Below are positions 33,230 through 41,423 of a DNA stretch of 49,973 nt, in pieces; the stretch's first letter is position 1, and every line of letters begins with the position of its first letter. The position numbers and the translations under genes were made by a program. The notes beneath the pieces are model-generated. The model worked only from the letters and a program-made list of their open reading frames with translations, made no database searches and was not told where the DNA came from. Source of the DNA: Synergistaceae bacterium (lineage in GTDB: Bacteria; Synergistota; Synergistia; Synergistales; Synergistaceae); assembly GCA_031257775.1 (NCBI GenBank), contig JAIROA010000057.1, positions 1 to 49,973 of the forward strand, given 5' to 3'.

Positions 33230-34114
33230 ATGTCCCGGCAAGGCGTCTTTGCAAAAGTGTTCGGCTATATCGCTGAAGGAGTTGGGGTTGACGCGCCTTT
33301 ATACGATAGGACGCTCATAAAAGCGGAAGCGGCGGAATATTTACGCAGAATAGGCTTGGATCGTTTTGCCCGTCGTCTTTCTGGCGAATCCGGCGTATGT
33401 TGGGGACTTGCGGAATTAAATGCCATGATTCTGGCCCATCAACACTGTGTGCCGTTTGAGAATCTCGATACGTTTTTGTATAATCGCGTTCCAAGTCTGC
33501 GAACTGACGACCTTTTCGATAAAATTGTCATGCGTCGTCGCGGAGGGTGGTGTTTTGAGTTAAACAGCCTGTTTTTTTCGCTTATTTCAGCGACAGGTTA
33601 TTCCGTGACCGCTCATACCGCCGACGTTTGCCGGAGCGGCGCGTTTGCGTCAGTGAATAATTTGTCCGCTCATCGCGTAAACCTTGTCCGTATTGACGAC
33701 AAGGCGTATTTTTGCGATGTCGGCTTTGGCGGTACAATGCCGGGGTTCGCGGTCGAGTGGAGAGATTACATGCCGGAATCTGGCGCGGGCGGAGTTTTTT
33801 TCTTTGAGCCGGGCATCGACGGACACAAGACACTTGTCCACATGAGCGGGAAAACGAATAAAGCGTTGCTCCGCGTAGGCCCGAAACCTTTTCGCGGCGA
33901 GGACTTTCTTGAAGCTAACAGATATACCGCACTTTCCGGAGAATCGCGGTTTAACAAATTTCGCCTTGCTTATTTGAAGAAAGCTGACGGACTCCTGCGT
34001 CTCAAGGGAGACGAATTGATACTCGAAAGGGACGGCGCGGAGGAGAAAGTCGCGGTTGACGAATCAAAAATCAGGTATGTCCTTGGTCATAAGTTTGGAA
34101 TAAGGCTTGATTGA
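33230..34114 (+). CDS. Arylamine N-acetyltransferase (NAT)-family protein
   Basis: 294 residues. Catalytic triad is complete: Cys108 in RRRGGWCFELN, His148 in LSAHRVNLV, Asp163 in YFCDVGFGG. PFENLDTFLYNR near 75 is also a NAT hallmark. It has about 30 extra N-terminal residues before the usual YLRRIGLDR start. NATs transfer acetyl or acyl groups to amines, and some act as amide synthases. As the last gene of this operon it may acylate an amine from the imported compound, or detoxify it. AAAGGA lies upstream. Confidence 0.85.
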   Translation: MSRQGVFAKVFGYIAEGVGVDAPLYDRTLIKAEAAEYLRRIGLDRFARRLSGESGVCWGLAELNAMILAHQHCVPFENLDTFLYNRVPSLRTDDLFDKIVMRRRGGWCFELNSLFFSLISATGYSVTAHTADVCRSGAFASVNNLSAHRVNLVRIDDKAYFCDVGFGGTMPGFAVEWRDYMPESGAGGVFFFEPGIDGHKTLVHMSGKTNKALLRVGPKPFRGEDFLEANRYTALSGESRFNKFRLAYLKKADGLLRLKGDELILERDGAEEKVAVDESKIRYVLGHKFGIRLD

Positions 34115-34152
34115 TCTCGTTTCAAACTGGTATTAACGGGTTTGAGCGTCCT

Positions 34153-35565
34153 TTAACGCTGTTCGCGAGACGTACGGGAAGATACCGCGTTGTCGCTTGC
34201 GGGGGCGTTTTTGAGGCGCGCGGCGATGTCCGTCAGGAACCATGCGAACGTGCACAGGCCGCGCAGCGACGCGCTGACAGTTATGGCGATCCAGACGCCG
34301 TCGATGCCAAGCCTCCCTGAAAGGGCGTAGGCTAGCGGGATGCGGAGCGTGTTGCTTGTAATGCTTACGGCAGACGGGGGGAGCGTCCGGCCGAAACCCC
34401 TGAAGGCGCCGGATGAGGCTGCTTCCAGGCACCCGAAAATCTGGCAGGCCGCCAGGATACGCAAAAAAGACCTGCCCATGCCCAAAAGCGCCGGATCGGG
34501 GAGAAAGAACCAAAAGAGAGGCCCCCCGGCAAAAAAGAGCAGCGCTGTCACTATCGCGCCCCACGCGAAGGATGACGAGGCTGATATGCGGACGCCGCGC
34601 CTTATCCTCTCCCATGCCCCCGCTCCGTAGTTCTGCCCGACGAAGGCGGTGACGGCAGTCGAGATGCCCATCCCCACGAGCCAGCCAAGGGATTCTATCT
34701 GAGTGCCGACCCTGTAAACGGCCATCGCGCCGGGTCCAAAACCTGCGACTATGCGCGAGACGATTATGGTGAAAACCGTGAATAACATGCTCTCGATCGT
34801 CATCGGAAAGCTCCAGCGCAAGATGTCCGCGAAGAACCGTGCTTCAGGCTTCATTAAAAAGACAAAGCGCTCGAACGGTCGTCCGTTTTTTAACGCGAGC
34901 GAGGCAAGCGCCAGTCCTGCCGCCGCCACTTGGGCCAGGACGGTGGCTATCGCGGCGCCCCCGACGCCAAGGCCAAACGTGAATATGAAAATCGGATCCA
35001 GGACGGCGTTCGTCAGAAGCCCGGCAGCGTTGATCATAAATGGAACGCGAGAGTTGCCTGAGCCGTTAAATGTCCCGGCCACCGCCGCGCTGGCGAATAG
35101 AGCGGGCATCCCGACCGCGACGATCGAGAGATAGTTCATGGCGCTTTTTGCGACGGCCGCGTCGCTCATGCGGAAAAATCCGATCATGGGGCGCGCGAAA
35201 ATGAGGCAGACCGCGCCGAAAGCCAGCCCCAGCCCCAGGTTCAGGTATATCGAGCATAGCGCGAATTTCCGCGCCGACTCCGCGTCGCGCCTGCCCAGGT
35301 TCTGGGCGACGCCGATCTCCGCGCCCGTCCTGCCTATCAGCATGACTCCGGCGGAGAGCCACGTGTACATCCCGGCCATCCCTGATGCCGCGACGGCCTC
35401 GTGTCCGACCCTGCCAAGCAGGAACACGTCCACCATGTTATAGCTCATCATCATGAGCTGGGTGCCGATTATCGGCAGCGCCACGAGGAGCAGCCTGTCT
35501 AATATCCCGCCTTCCGTGAGGTCGTATTTGCCATTCGTTCCTGTGCCTGTCTCAGCCGTTTTCAC
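34153..35565 (-). CDS. MATE-family multidrug/metabolite efflux transporter
   Basis: 470 residues with about 12 membrane helices in two halves. MATE features: early LLLVALPIIGTQLMMMSYNMVDVFLLGRVG, repeated as MTIESMLFTVFTIIVSRIV in the second half, GNSRVPFMINAAGLLTNAVLDPIFIF near 170 and QNYGAGAWERIRRG near 305. It exports cations or drugs with Na+ or H+. GTG start with GAGGAG about 10 bases upstream. It converges on the nine-gene operon and diverges from an unknown membrane protein. Confidence 0.9.
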   Translation of the reverse strand: MKTAETGTGTNGKYDLTEGGILDRLLLVALPIIGTQLMMMSYNMVDVFLLGRVGHEAVAASGMAGMYTWLSAGVMLIGRTGAEIGVAQNLGRRDAESARKFALCSIYLNLGLGLAFGAVCLIFARPMIGFFRMSDAAVAKSAMNYLSIVAVGMPALFASAAVAGTFNGSGNSRVPFMINAAGLLTNAVLDPIFIFTFGLGVGGAAIATVLAQVAAAGLALASLALKNGRPFERFVFLMKPEARFFADILRWSFPMTIESMLFTVFTIIVSRIVAGFGPGAMAVYRVGTQIESLGWLVGMGISTAVTAFVGQNYGAGAWERIRRGVRISASSSFAWGAIVTALLFFAGGPLFWFFLPDPALLGMGRSFLRILAACQIFGCLEAASSGAFRGFGRTLPPSAVSITSNTLRIPLAYALSGRLGIDGVWIAITVSASLRGLCTFAWFLTDIAARLKNAPASDNAVSSRTSREQR

Positions 35566-35654
35566 ATCGCTGGCTCCTCGCTAAAAATAATCCGGCCCAG
35601 CGCCGCATGGTTAGGCGGCGATGACGGTTGCGGTTGCCTGATTTTTGAAGGATA

Positions 35655-35669
35655 ATACCAAAGTGGTAT
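35655..35669. promoter_or_regulatory. 15 bp palindromic operator candidate
   Basis: ATACCA, 3 bases, TGGTAT, in the 179-base divergent gap between the MATE and unknown membrane genes. It overlaps or follows a plausible plus-strand -10 (GATAAT 35651-35656 with TTGCGG 17 bases upstream). A half-like ATACCA recurs near 35719. Confidence 0.45.
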
Positions 35670-35744
35670 GTTACATGGACTTTTGCCGCTCCGGCGGCCG
35701 CTCCCGATGATTGAAGAATACCACATGATAAGGGACTTTGGGGG

Positions 35745-36584
35745 ATGCCTATGGCAGACAGAAAGCTGATCCGTAAATTCGCGATACTTGCGGCATCGTC
35801 ATTGATATGGCTCTTTTCTTATTTTATGAATAATTATTATCTGGCGGCCATGCAGGGCGTCGCGGTGCCGAAGATATCCATATTCATCAGTTTTTTTAAC
35901 TGGCTCGCTTATTTTTCGCTCTCAGCCGTCTGCCTTCTCCCCCCAGCCATAGTGCGCTACTTCTTTCCGGGGCGTGAGCTGGAGGGAGGGGGGGCTATAT
36001 TTGGCGCGTTCGTCAATGGCGGCACAGTGATCATGATAATGGCCTTCCCCTGGCGGCTTTTTACGGGCGGCCCTGAAAGCGGCGTTTTCTATTACCTTAT
36101 CTCGCGGCTTGCGAGAATAATCGTCTCCTCGATAATTATTTATTGCGGTTACGTGATCGTGACGGCCCCGGACGCGGAAGAGGGCCTGTCAGTGCCCGCG
36201 GACGACGTGACGAAATGCATGCTTAAGCTCACGGAATTCATGGATTCCGCGAAGGCAAGCCTTGGCCGGCAGGCGAATGCCGAAATGCTGTGGCAGACAG
36301 TTTTTTCTTATCTGAAAAATGACGCGCTCATCTCGGATGCCGTAAAAAAAGGGATACCTATAGACTCGATCGTGATGAACGCGGTCGGGGCGGTAGCGTA
36401 CAAACTTATCGAAAGCGGCATGTTTCACGCCGCGAAGGGCGTGCTGTCGCGGGACGGCAAATATATCGCCGACGTGTGGAAGATGGCGGCCCGCGAGCTT
36501 GTAAACCGCTCCTACAACACGGCGGACGATATGGCCAGGGGAGTCGCCGCGCTCAATGAGGCGATCGAGCGCGCGGGCGCTTGA
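35745..36584 (+). CDS. Unknown four-helix membrane protein with cytoplasmic C-terminal domain
   Basis: 279 residues; I do not recognise a family. Hydrophobic helices near residues 12-35, 43-70, 82-104 and 118-142, then a soluble, mostly helical region of about 135 residues with no motif I can name. No signal-peptide cleavage site. The gene stands alone between a divergent MATE exporter and a DtxR-type regulator with its own promoter. ATG at 35745 or 35751; AAGGGA upstream favours the first. Confidence 0.75.
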   Translation: MPMADRKLIRKFAILAASSLIWLFSYFMNNYYLAAMQGVAVPKISIFISFFNWLAYFSLSAVCLLPPAIVRYFFPGRELEGGGAIFGAFVNGGTVIMIMAFPWRLFTGGPESGVFYYLISRLARIIVSSIIIYCGYVIVTAPDAEEGLSVPADDVTKCMLKLTEFMDSAKASLGRQANAEMLWQTVFSYLKNDALISDAVKKGIPIDSIVMNAVGAVAYKLIESGMFHAAKGVLSRDGKYIADVWKMAARELVNRSYNTADDMARGVAALNEAIERAGA

Positions 36585-36660
36585 CGGCTGGGCCTAATAG
36601 CACTATAGTTTATGCGTTAACGGATTTAAAGAATATCTTGACGAATTTCGCGCTAGGCTA

Positions 36661-36699
36661 TTGACAACGTAAATTTTTGTAGTAAACTATCTTCTAGTT
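36661..36699 (+). promoter_or_regulatory. Promoter of the DtxR-type gene with overlapping inverted repeat
   Basis: Perfect TTGACA (36661-36666), 16 bases, TAAACT (36683-36688). AACTA-N5-TAGTT (36685-36699) overlaps the -10, where an autoregulatory site would be expected. Confidence 0.6.
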
Positions 36700-36740
36700 A
36701 GAGGCATCAAACTTAACGGGGCGGTGCCGAAGGAGCCGGG

Positions 36741-37421
36741 ATGGATTTAACCGCAAGGGTCGAGGATTACCTTGAGGCCGTTTTAGAAATTGAGATGACG
36801 GGCGAGATTGCTACCGTGACGCAAATTGCGGCTAATCTCGGGGTCACGAAAGCCACAGTCACCGCGGCGCTTAAAAGGCTGAAGCAGGAAAAGCTTCTTG
36901 AGCATGAGCGGTACGGGGATGTGTTGTTGACGGAAGACGGGCGGGCTAAGGCTCTTGCTGTATACCGTAGGCATGAATTTCTGTCGGATTTTTTCGTGAG
37001 GATACTGGGATTCTCTCGTGAGAGGGCTCAAAGGGTTTCATGTGTTATGGAGCATGAGATCGACGAGCAGACCGAGCGGAGGCTGGCCGCTTTTACCGAT
37101 GCTCTGGCACACGCCGAAAGAGGAAACGAGGAGTGGCTGAGAAAGCTGCAGGAGGCCCTCGAATCCCCAAAGGCTTTGCCGATGCCGCTTTGCATGATGC
37201 CGGATGGATCAGGCGGTGCGATAGCGCGCATTACGGCGCAGTATGAGTTGCGCAAGAGGCTCAATTCCGCTGGTTTTGTCCCCGACGCGCTCATAACGGA
37301 CATCAGGAAATTTGACGGGGCGCCGGGGGGGCTTTTTACCTTCACCATGAACGCGATACAGATCAGGATCGGCATAACGGAGGCATCTGCTATTTGGCTT
37401 TATCAGCCATCCATAGCCTGA
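36741..37421 (+). CDS. DtxR/MntR-family metal-responsive regulator
   Basis: 226 residues. Winged helix: RVEDYLEAVLEIE at the start, VTQIAANLGVTKATVTAALKRLKQEKLLEHERYGDVLLTEDGRAKA, then the dimerisation/metal domain with RRHEFLSDFFVRILGF and MEHEIDEQTERRL (the conserved E-H-x-x-S/D type ligand region). A C-terminal segment from about 155 probably forms an FeoA-like domain. It senses Fe2+ or Mn2+ in relatives; no metal transporter adjoins, so the regulon is unknown. AAGGAG precedes the ATG. Confidence 0.88.
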   Translation: MDLTARVEDYLEAVLEIEMTGEIATVTQIAANLGVTKATVTAALKRLKQEKLLEHERYGDVLLTEDGRAKALAVYRRHEFLSDFFVRILGFSRERAQRVSCVMEHEIDEQTERRLAAFTDALAHAERGNEEWLRKLQEALESPKALPMPLCMMPDGSGGAIARITAQYELRKRLNSAGFVPDALITDIRKFDGAPGGLFTFTMNAIQIRIGITEASAIWLYQPSIA

Positions 37422-37570
37422 GCGCGAGGGGTTTTTTATTTGCGCTTTGGTTAGTTAGTAGTTACAAACTTACGTTGATGTGTAATGCCATGTCGATATG
37501 ATAATGGCTTTGCGCTATAAAGGGTTTGGGCTGCTTTAAGCCCTGCCAATTCCTCCCATTCTTCCTCGTA

Positions 37571-37606
37571 TTAACGCCGAAGGGACCGCGAACCCTTCGG
37601 CGTTAA
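37571..37606. terminator. Bidirectional terminator between convergent genes
   Basis: Perfect 14 bp stem TTAACGCCGAAGGG with CCCTTCGGCGTTAA, loop of 8, in the gap between the DtxR-type gene and the purine permease. The A/T ends serve both strands. Confidence 0.85.
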
Positions 37607-37617
37607 ATTTCTAATGT

Positions 37618-38943
37618 CTACAGGAGCAGTTCCTTTGCCAGGAAGAGCGCGCCCAAGGCGAACACGATCGGGCTTACGCTCCTTGCGCGGCCTGTCGTTA
37701 TCTTGACTGCGACGTAGGAGATGAAGCCGTACTCTATGCCGGTCGCGATGCTGTAGGTGAACGGCATGGCGAAAATCGCTATCATGGCCGGCATTGCCTC
37801 AGTCCAGTCGGAAAAGTCCAAATTCCCGATATTCATCAGCATATACACCCCGACGAATATGAGAGCCGGAGCGGTGGCGCAGGAGGGGACGACGCTTATG
37901 ACAGGGTTGAAGAAGACGGCGAGCAGGAAAAGCGTTCCAGTGACAAGCGCGGTAAGGCCCGTCCTGCCTCCCACTCCTATCCCGCTCGCGCTCTCGACGA
38001 AGCTCGTTACGGTGGAGACGCCCAGCAGCGCACCCGCTGACGTTCCGACCGCGTCGGCGAGAAGGGCTTCCCTGGCCTTCGGGAGATTGCCGTTTTCATC
38101 TAGCAGACTCGCCCTGTTCGCGACCCCTACCAACGTTCCGACGGTGTCGAAGAAGTCGACGAAGAAGAACGTGAACACGATGACCCAGAAATTAGCGATG
38201 GCCGGATCGCTCAGATTTAAACTGATCATGGAAAAATCGAGCTTTGCGAAGATCGGGGCGATGGAGGGCGGCATGGAGACTATTGCCGTAGGGAGCTTAG
38301 CGGCCCCGGAAGGTATCGCGATGGCCGTCGTGGCGATTATGCCCCACAGTATGGCGCCCCGCACCTTGAGCGCTTCAAGAGAGCAGATGATTACGAGGCC
38401 CAAAAGCGTCAGGATTGCCGGAATATTGCCCCGGAGCCCGGCACCGCCCACGAGCGTCGCGGCGTTGGAGGTGACGAGGCCGCTGCCCTGAAAGCCGATA
38501 AAAGCGATAAAAAGGCCTATGCCGGCGGATATGCCGTGCTTTAGGGACATCGGTATGCCGTTCACGACCGTCTCGCGGACTTTAGCGAATGTCAGCATGA
38601 TGAATATTATGCCCTCGACGAACACGGCGGCTAGCGCCGTTTGCCACGCCACCCCCATGCCAAGCACGACGGTGAATGCGAAAAACGCGTTCAGCCCCAT
38701 GCCGGACGCGAGCGCGACCGGATAGTTGGCCAGAAACGCCATCAGGAATGTGCCCAGTGCCGCCGCGAGACAGGTGGACACCATCAGAGCGCCGAAAGGC
38801 ATGCCTGCTTTGGAGAGAATGTCCGGGTTGACGAATATGATATAAGCCATGGTCATGAAAGTCGTTACCCCCGCCGTAATTTCCGTCCGCACATCCGTTC
38901 CGCGTTCTTTGAGCTTGAATTGCCTTTCGATCCAATCGTTCAT
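37618..38943 (-). CDS. NCS2/AzgA-family purine permease
   Basis: 441 residues, 12-14 membrane spans. AzgA/PbuG pattern: EITAGVTTFMTMAYIIFVNPDIL near 20, ALASGMGLNAFFAFTVV near 77, FFFVDFFDTVGTLVGVANRA near 260, and STVTSFVESASGIGVGGRTGLTALV near 310. Relatives import adenine, guanine or hypoxanthine with H+. It follows adenine deaminase, so adenine is the likely substrate. GGAGG lies ahead of the ATG; the 60-base gap to the deaminase is AT-rich but has no clear promoter. Confidence 0.88.
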   Translation of the reverse strand: MNDWIERQFKLKERGTDVRTEITAGVTTFMTMAYIIFVNPDILSKAGMPFGALMVSTCLAAALGTFLMAFLANYPVALASGMGLNAFFAFTVVLGMGVAWQTALAAVFVEGIIFIMLTFAKVRETVVNGIPMSLKHGISAGIGLFIAFIGFQGSGLVTSNAATLVGGAGLRGNIPAILTLLGLVIICSLEALKVRGAILWGIIATTAIAIPSGAAKLPTAIVSMPPSIAPIFAKLDFSMISLNLSDPAIANFWVIVFTFFFVDFFDTVGTLVGVANRASLLDENGNLPKAREALLADAVGTSAGALLGVSTVTSFVESASGIGVGGRTGLTALVTGTLFLLAVFFNPVISVVPSCATAPALIFVGVYMLMNIGNLDFSDWTEAMPAMIAIFAMPFTYSIATGIEYGFISYVAVKITTGRARSVSPIVFALGALFLAKELLL

Positions 38944-39003
38944 GTCAGAACCTCCATAATGTTATTTGAAAAGTAAGAATATATTAAAGATAAAAAGGTC
39001 GGT

Positions 39004-40737
39004 TTATTCGACGAAAAGATCGAGCAGCTCGCCTCGCGCCGGATCGACATACCCCTGATCGGTCAGTTTCAGTTCCGGTATCACTGAGAGCGACAGGAAG
39101 CTCAGCGCCATGAAAGGCTGGGGCAGCACGGTCCCAAGAGCTTCAGCGGCCCTTGAGATCATGGAATATTCAGCGGCAAGCGCCTTGGGATCAAGGACGC
39201 TCATCAGCCCTCCTATCGGAAGAGGAAGGCACGAGGTCAGATCATCCCCGTCCGCCGTCGCAAGCCCGCCGTTTCGCTCAACGCAGGCGAGCGCCGTCAG
39301 CATCGAGCGGTCGTCCGCGCCGATTACGACGTAGTTGTGGGCGTCGTGAGCCACGGACGACGCGAGCGCGCCCCTCTTGAGGCCGAATCCCCTGACGAAC
39401 CCGAGCGCGGCGCGTCCGGTTCCCCTGTTTTTCTCGACTACCGCTATTTTGATGATGTCCCGCTCCGTGTCCGGCACCGCGTATCCGTCTGAAACCTTCG
39501 GCAAAAGAGTCAGGCTCTTCGTGATGACGAGCCCAGGCAGGGCTTCCATCACGCGTATCATGCGGCCTTTAACGGGAATTTTGAACGTTTCTTCGCTTGG
39601 GGTTATTTCCAGCTTCGGCGTTTTGGGCAGAGCGGCAACGGCCGAGGAGGCGGAAAACAGCGCTTTCCCGGACTCCGCGACGAGCTGTCCGCGTTTCCAC
39701 ACGCGCAAGGCGCGGCACTCTTCCGCCGAATCCACCATTACGATGTCGGCGATCCTTCCCGGAGCTATCGCGCCCCTGTCGCGCATCCTGAAATAGTCAG
39801 CGGGGTTTTTTGTGACCATGGCGAGCGCTATGATCGGCCTTATGCCTGAGGCGACAAGCAGGCGCACTTTATGATCCATGTGGCCGTCAGAGAGTATACA
39901 GGCCGCGGTGAGGTCGTCGCTCACCGCCATGCACCTCGCGTACCTGGATTCGTCCTCTAGGATTATCCGTGCCGTCTCGATAAGATTGTGTTCCGCCGCG
40001 CCCTCCCTCATCATGACCCATACGCCGCGCCGCAGTTTCTCTAGCGCCTCGTCGGCGAAGCTGCTCTCGTGATCCCCGTCGCAGCCCGATAACAGATAGG
40101 CGCAAAGCTCATGTCCCCTGACTCCCGGAAGGTGAGCCGTCTTCACCCTGTCGCGAGAGGCGATTATTTTGCTCCATGCCAGATCGTCTCCCCTGATGAT
40201 GCCCGGGTAGTTCATCATCTCCCCAAGATGCGAGCACCAGTTTTTGGAATAACACTCGGCAATCCCGCGGGCGCTTATCTCCCGGTAAGGCGTTTCGAAG
40301 GGGGAGGCAGGAACGCAGGACGGAGCGCCGAAAAACATGTCGAGCGGCGTGGAGCGCGACTCGTTCCACATAAATTCTATGCCGCTCAGGCCGCATGTAT
40401 TGGCTATTTCATGCGGATCCGGGAATACGGACGTCGTTCCTAGCGGCACGACGGCTTCCGCAAAGGCGGAGGGGCGGAGCATCGTGCTTTCGATGTGGAG
40501 ATGCGCGTCTATGAGCCCCGGAATGAGTATCTTCCCTGAAGCGTCCTCCACGCGGGCACCGCTGTACCCTTTACCTACGCCCACGATAATGCCGTCCTGT
40601 ATCGCTATGTCGGCGTCTTCGTATTCGAGAGACAGGACGTTAGCGACCTTCCCGCCTTTTATGAGCAGGTCGCACGCTGCCTCGCCCCTTGCGGCGGCAA
40701 GAAGCTTTTGATGCTTAATATCTTTAATGTTTTTCAT
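39004..40737 (-). CDS. ade: Adenine deaminase
   Basis: 577 residues, usual length. Amidohydrolase metal motif DAHLHIESTM near 76, VFPDPHEIANTCG near 105, HLGEMMN near 170, and VSDDLTA near 274. The C-terminal adenine-deaminase domain has SVAHDAHNYVVIG near 465. It converts adenine to hypoxanthine and ammonia. Eight bases follow the LUD gene; there is no clear Shine-Dalgarno, which suggests coupling. Confidence 0.95.
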   Translation of the reverse strand: MKNIKDIKHQKLLAAARGEAACDLLIKGGKVANVLSLEYEDADIAIQDGIIVGVGKGYSGARVEDASGKILIPGLIDAHLHIESTMLRPSAFAEAVVPLGTTSVFPDPHEIANTCGLSGIEFMWNESRSTPLDMFFGAPSCVPASPFETPYREISARGIAECYSKNWCSHLGEMMNYPGIIRGDDLAWSKIIASRDRVKTAHLPGVRGHELCAYLLSGCDGDHESSFADEALEKLRRGVWVMMREGAAEHNLIETARIILEDESRYARCMAVSDDLTAACILSDGHMDHKVRLLVASGIRPIIALAMVTKNPADYFRMRDRGAIAPGRIADIVMVDSAEECRALRVWKRGQLVAESGKALFSASSAVAALPKTPKLEITPSEETFKIPVKGRMIRVMEALPGLVITKSLTLLPKVSDGYAVPDTERDIIKIAVVEKNRGTGRAALGFVRGFGLKRGALASSVAHDAHNYVVIGADDRSMLTALACVERNGGLATADGDDLTSCLPLPIGGLMSVLDPKALAAEYSMISRAAEALGTVLPQPFMALSFLSLSVIPELKLTDQGYVDPARGELLDLFVE

Positions 40738-40745
40738 GCCATGAA

Positions 40746-41399
40746 TCAGTAGCCAAGATCTTCGCCCACGATTATGACATGAGTGTCGCGCCCGAACGTC
40801 GCCCTTTCAAGTATTAAAACGGCACGGCACATTCTGTCAGGGGCCTTGCAGTCCACGCAGTGTCCCATCTTGACGCATGGCTCTTCCGTCCCGACGCGCA
40901 GCGCGTTTGCCGGAGTCGCGACGTTCCGCGCCCTGGCCAAAGCGGCCGTCAGGTCCGGAGCGGCTTTGTTCACGCTAACGATGTAAAGCACGCTGCCTGT
41001 CCCCCATGACATTGCCGCGACCCGGTTTCCTGTGCCGTCGATGTTTATCATCTTTCCGTCGTAGGTCATGGCGTTGCTGCTCGTGACGAGCCAGTCGGAT
41101 GAGTTTTCCGCTTGCAGGCGTTCGGCTTTCTTCTCTGGCGCGAGATCGGGATCCCAGTGATGCCAGACGAGGCACTGTTTTGCCTCCAGCTTCTCTATCA
41201 GTCCTAACTGCCGGACTGTCACGCTCCCCGGGATCCCGACGGAAGCGCCGTCAGGGATTAGCTCCAGGGCAAGTTTTGCCGCGTCCGCCGCGAACGGAGC
41301 GTAAACCGCCGACTTGTAGCCATTGGCCAGAAAAGAAGCGCACATCCTTTTGCCCAGCGTTTCCTTGACCTCGCGCGTGAACACCGTTAAATCTCCCAT
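40746..41399 (-). CDS. LUD-domain protein (LutC/DUF162-like)
   Basis: 217 residues. LUD-fold pattern: GYKSAVYAPFAADAAKLALELIPDGASVGIPGSVTVRQLGL, then SSNAMTYDGKMINIDGTGNRVAAMSWG. The C-terminal Cys set CVKMGHCVDCKAPDRMC near 185 is typical of the clostridial-type stand-alone LUD proteins. Related LutC/LldG proteins work in lactate oxidation, but this branch has no assigned reaction, and no LutA/LutB lies nearby. AGGAGGGG precedes the ATG. Its place in a purine-salvage operon is unexplained. Confidence 0.82.
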   Translation of the reverse strand: MGDLTVFTREVKETLGKRMCASFLANGYKSAVYAPFAADAAKLALELIPDGASVGIPGSVTVRQLGLIEKLEAKQCLVWHHWDPDLAPEKKAERLQAENSSDWLVTSSNAMTYDGKMINIDGTGNRVAAMSWGTGSVLYIVSVNKAAPDLTAALARARNVATPANALRVGTEEPCVKMGHCVDCKAPDRMCRAVLILERATFGRDTHVIIVGEDLGY

Positions 41400-41423
41400 C
41401 CCAAACCCCTCCTGTGCAAACGA

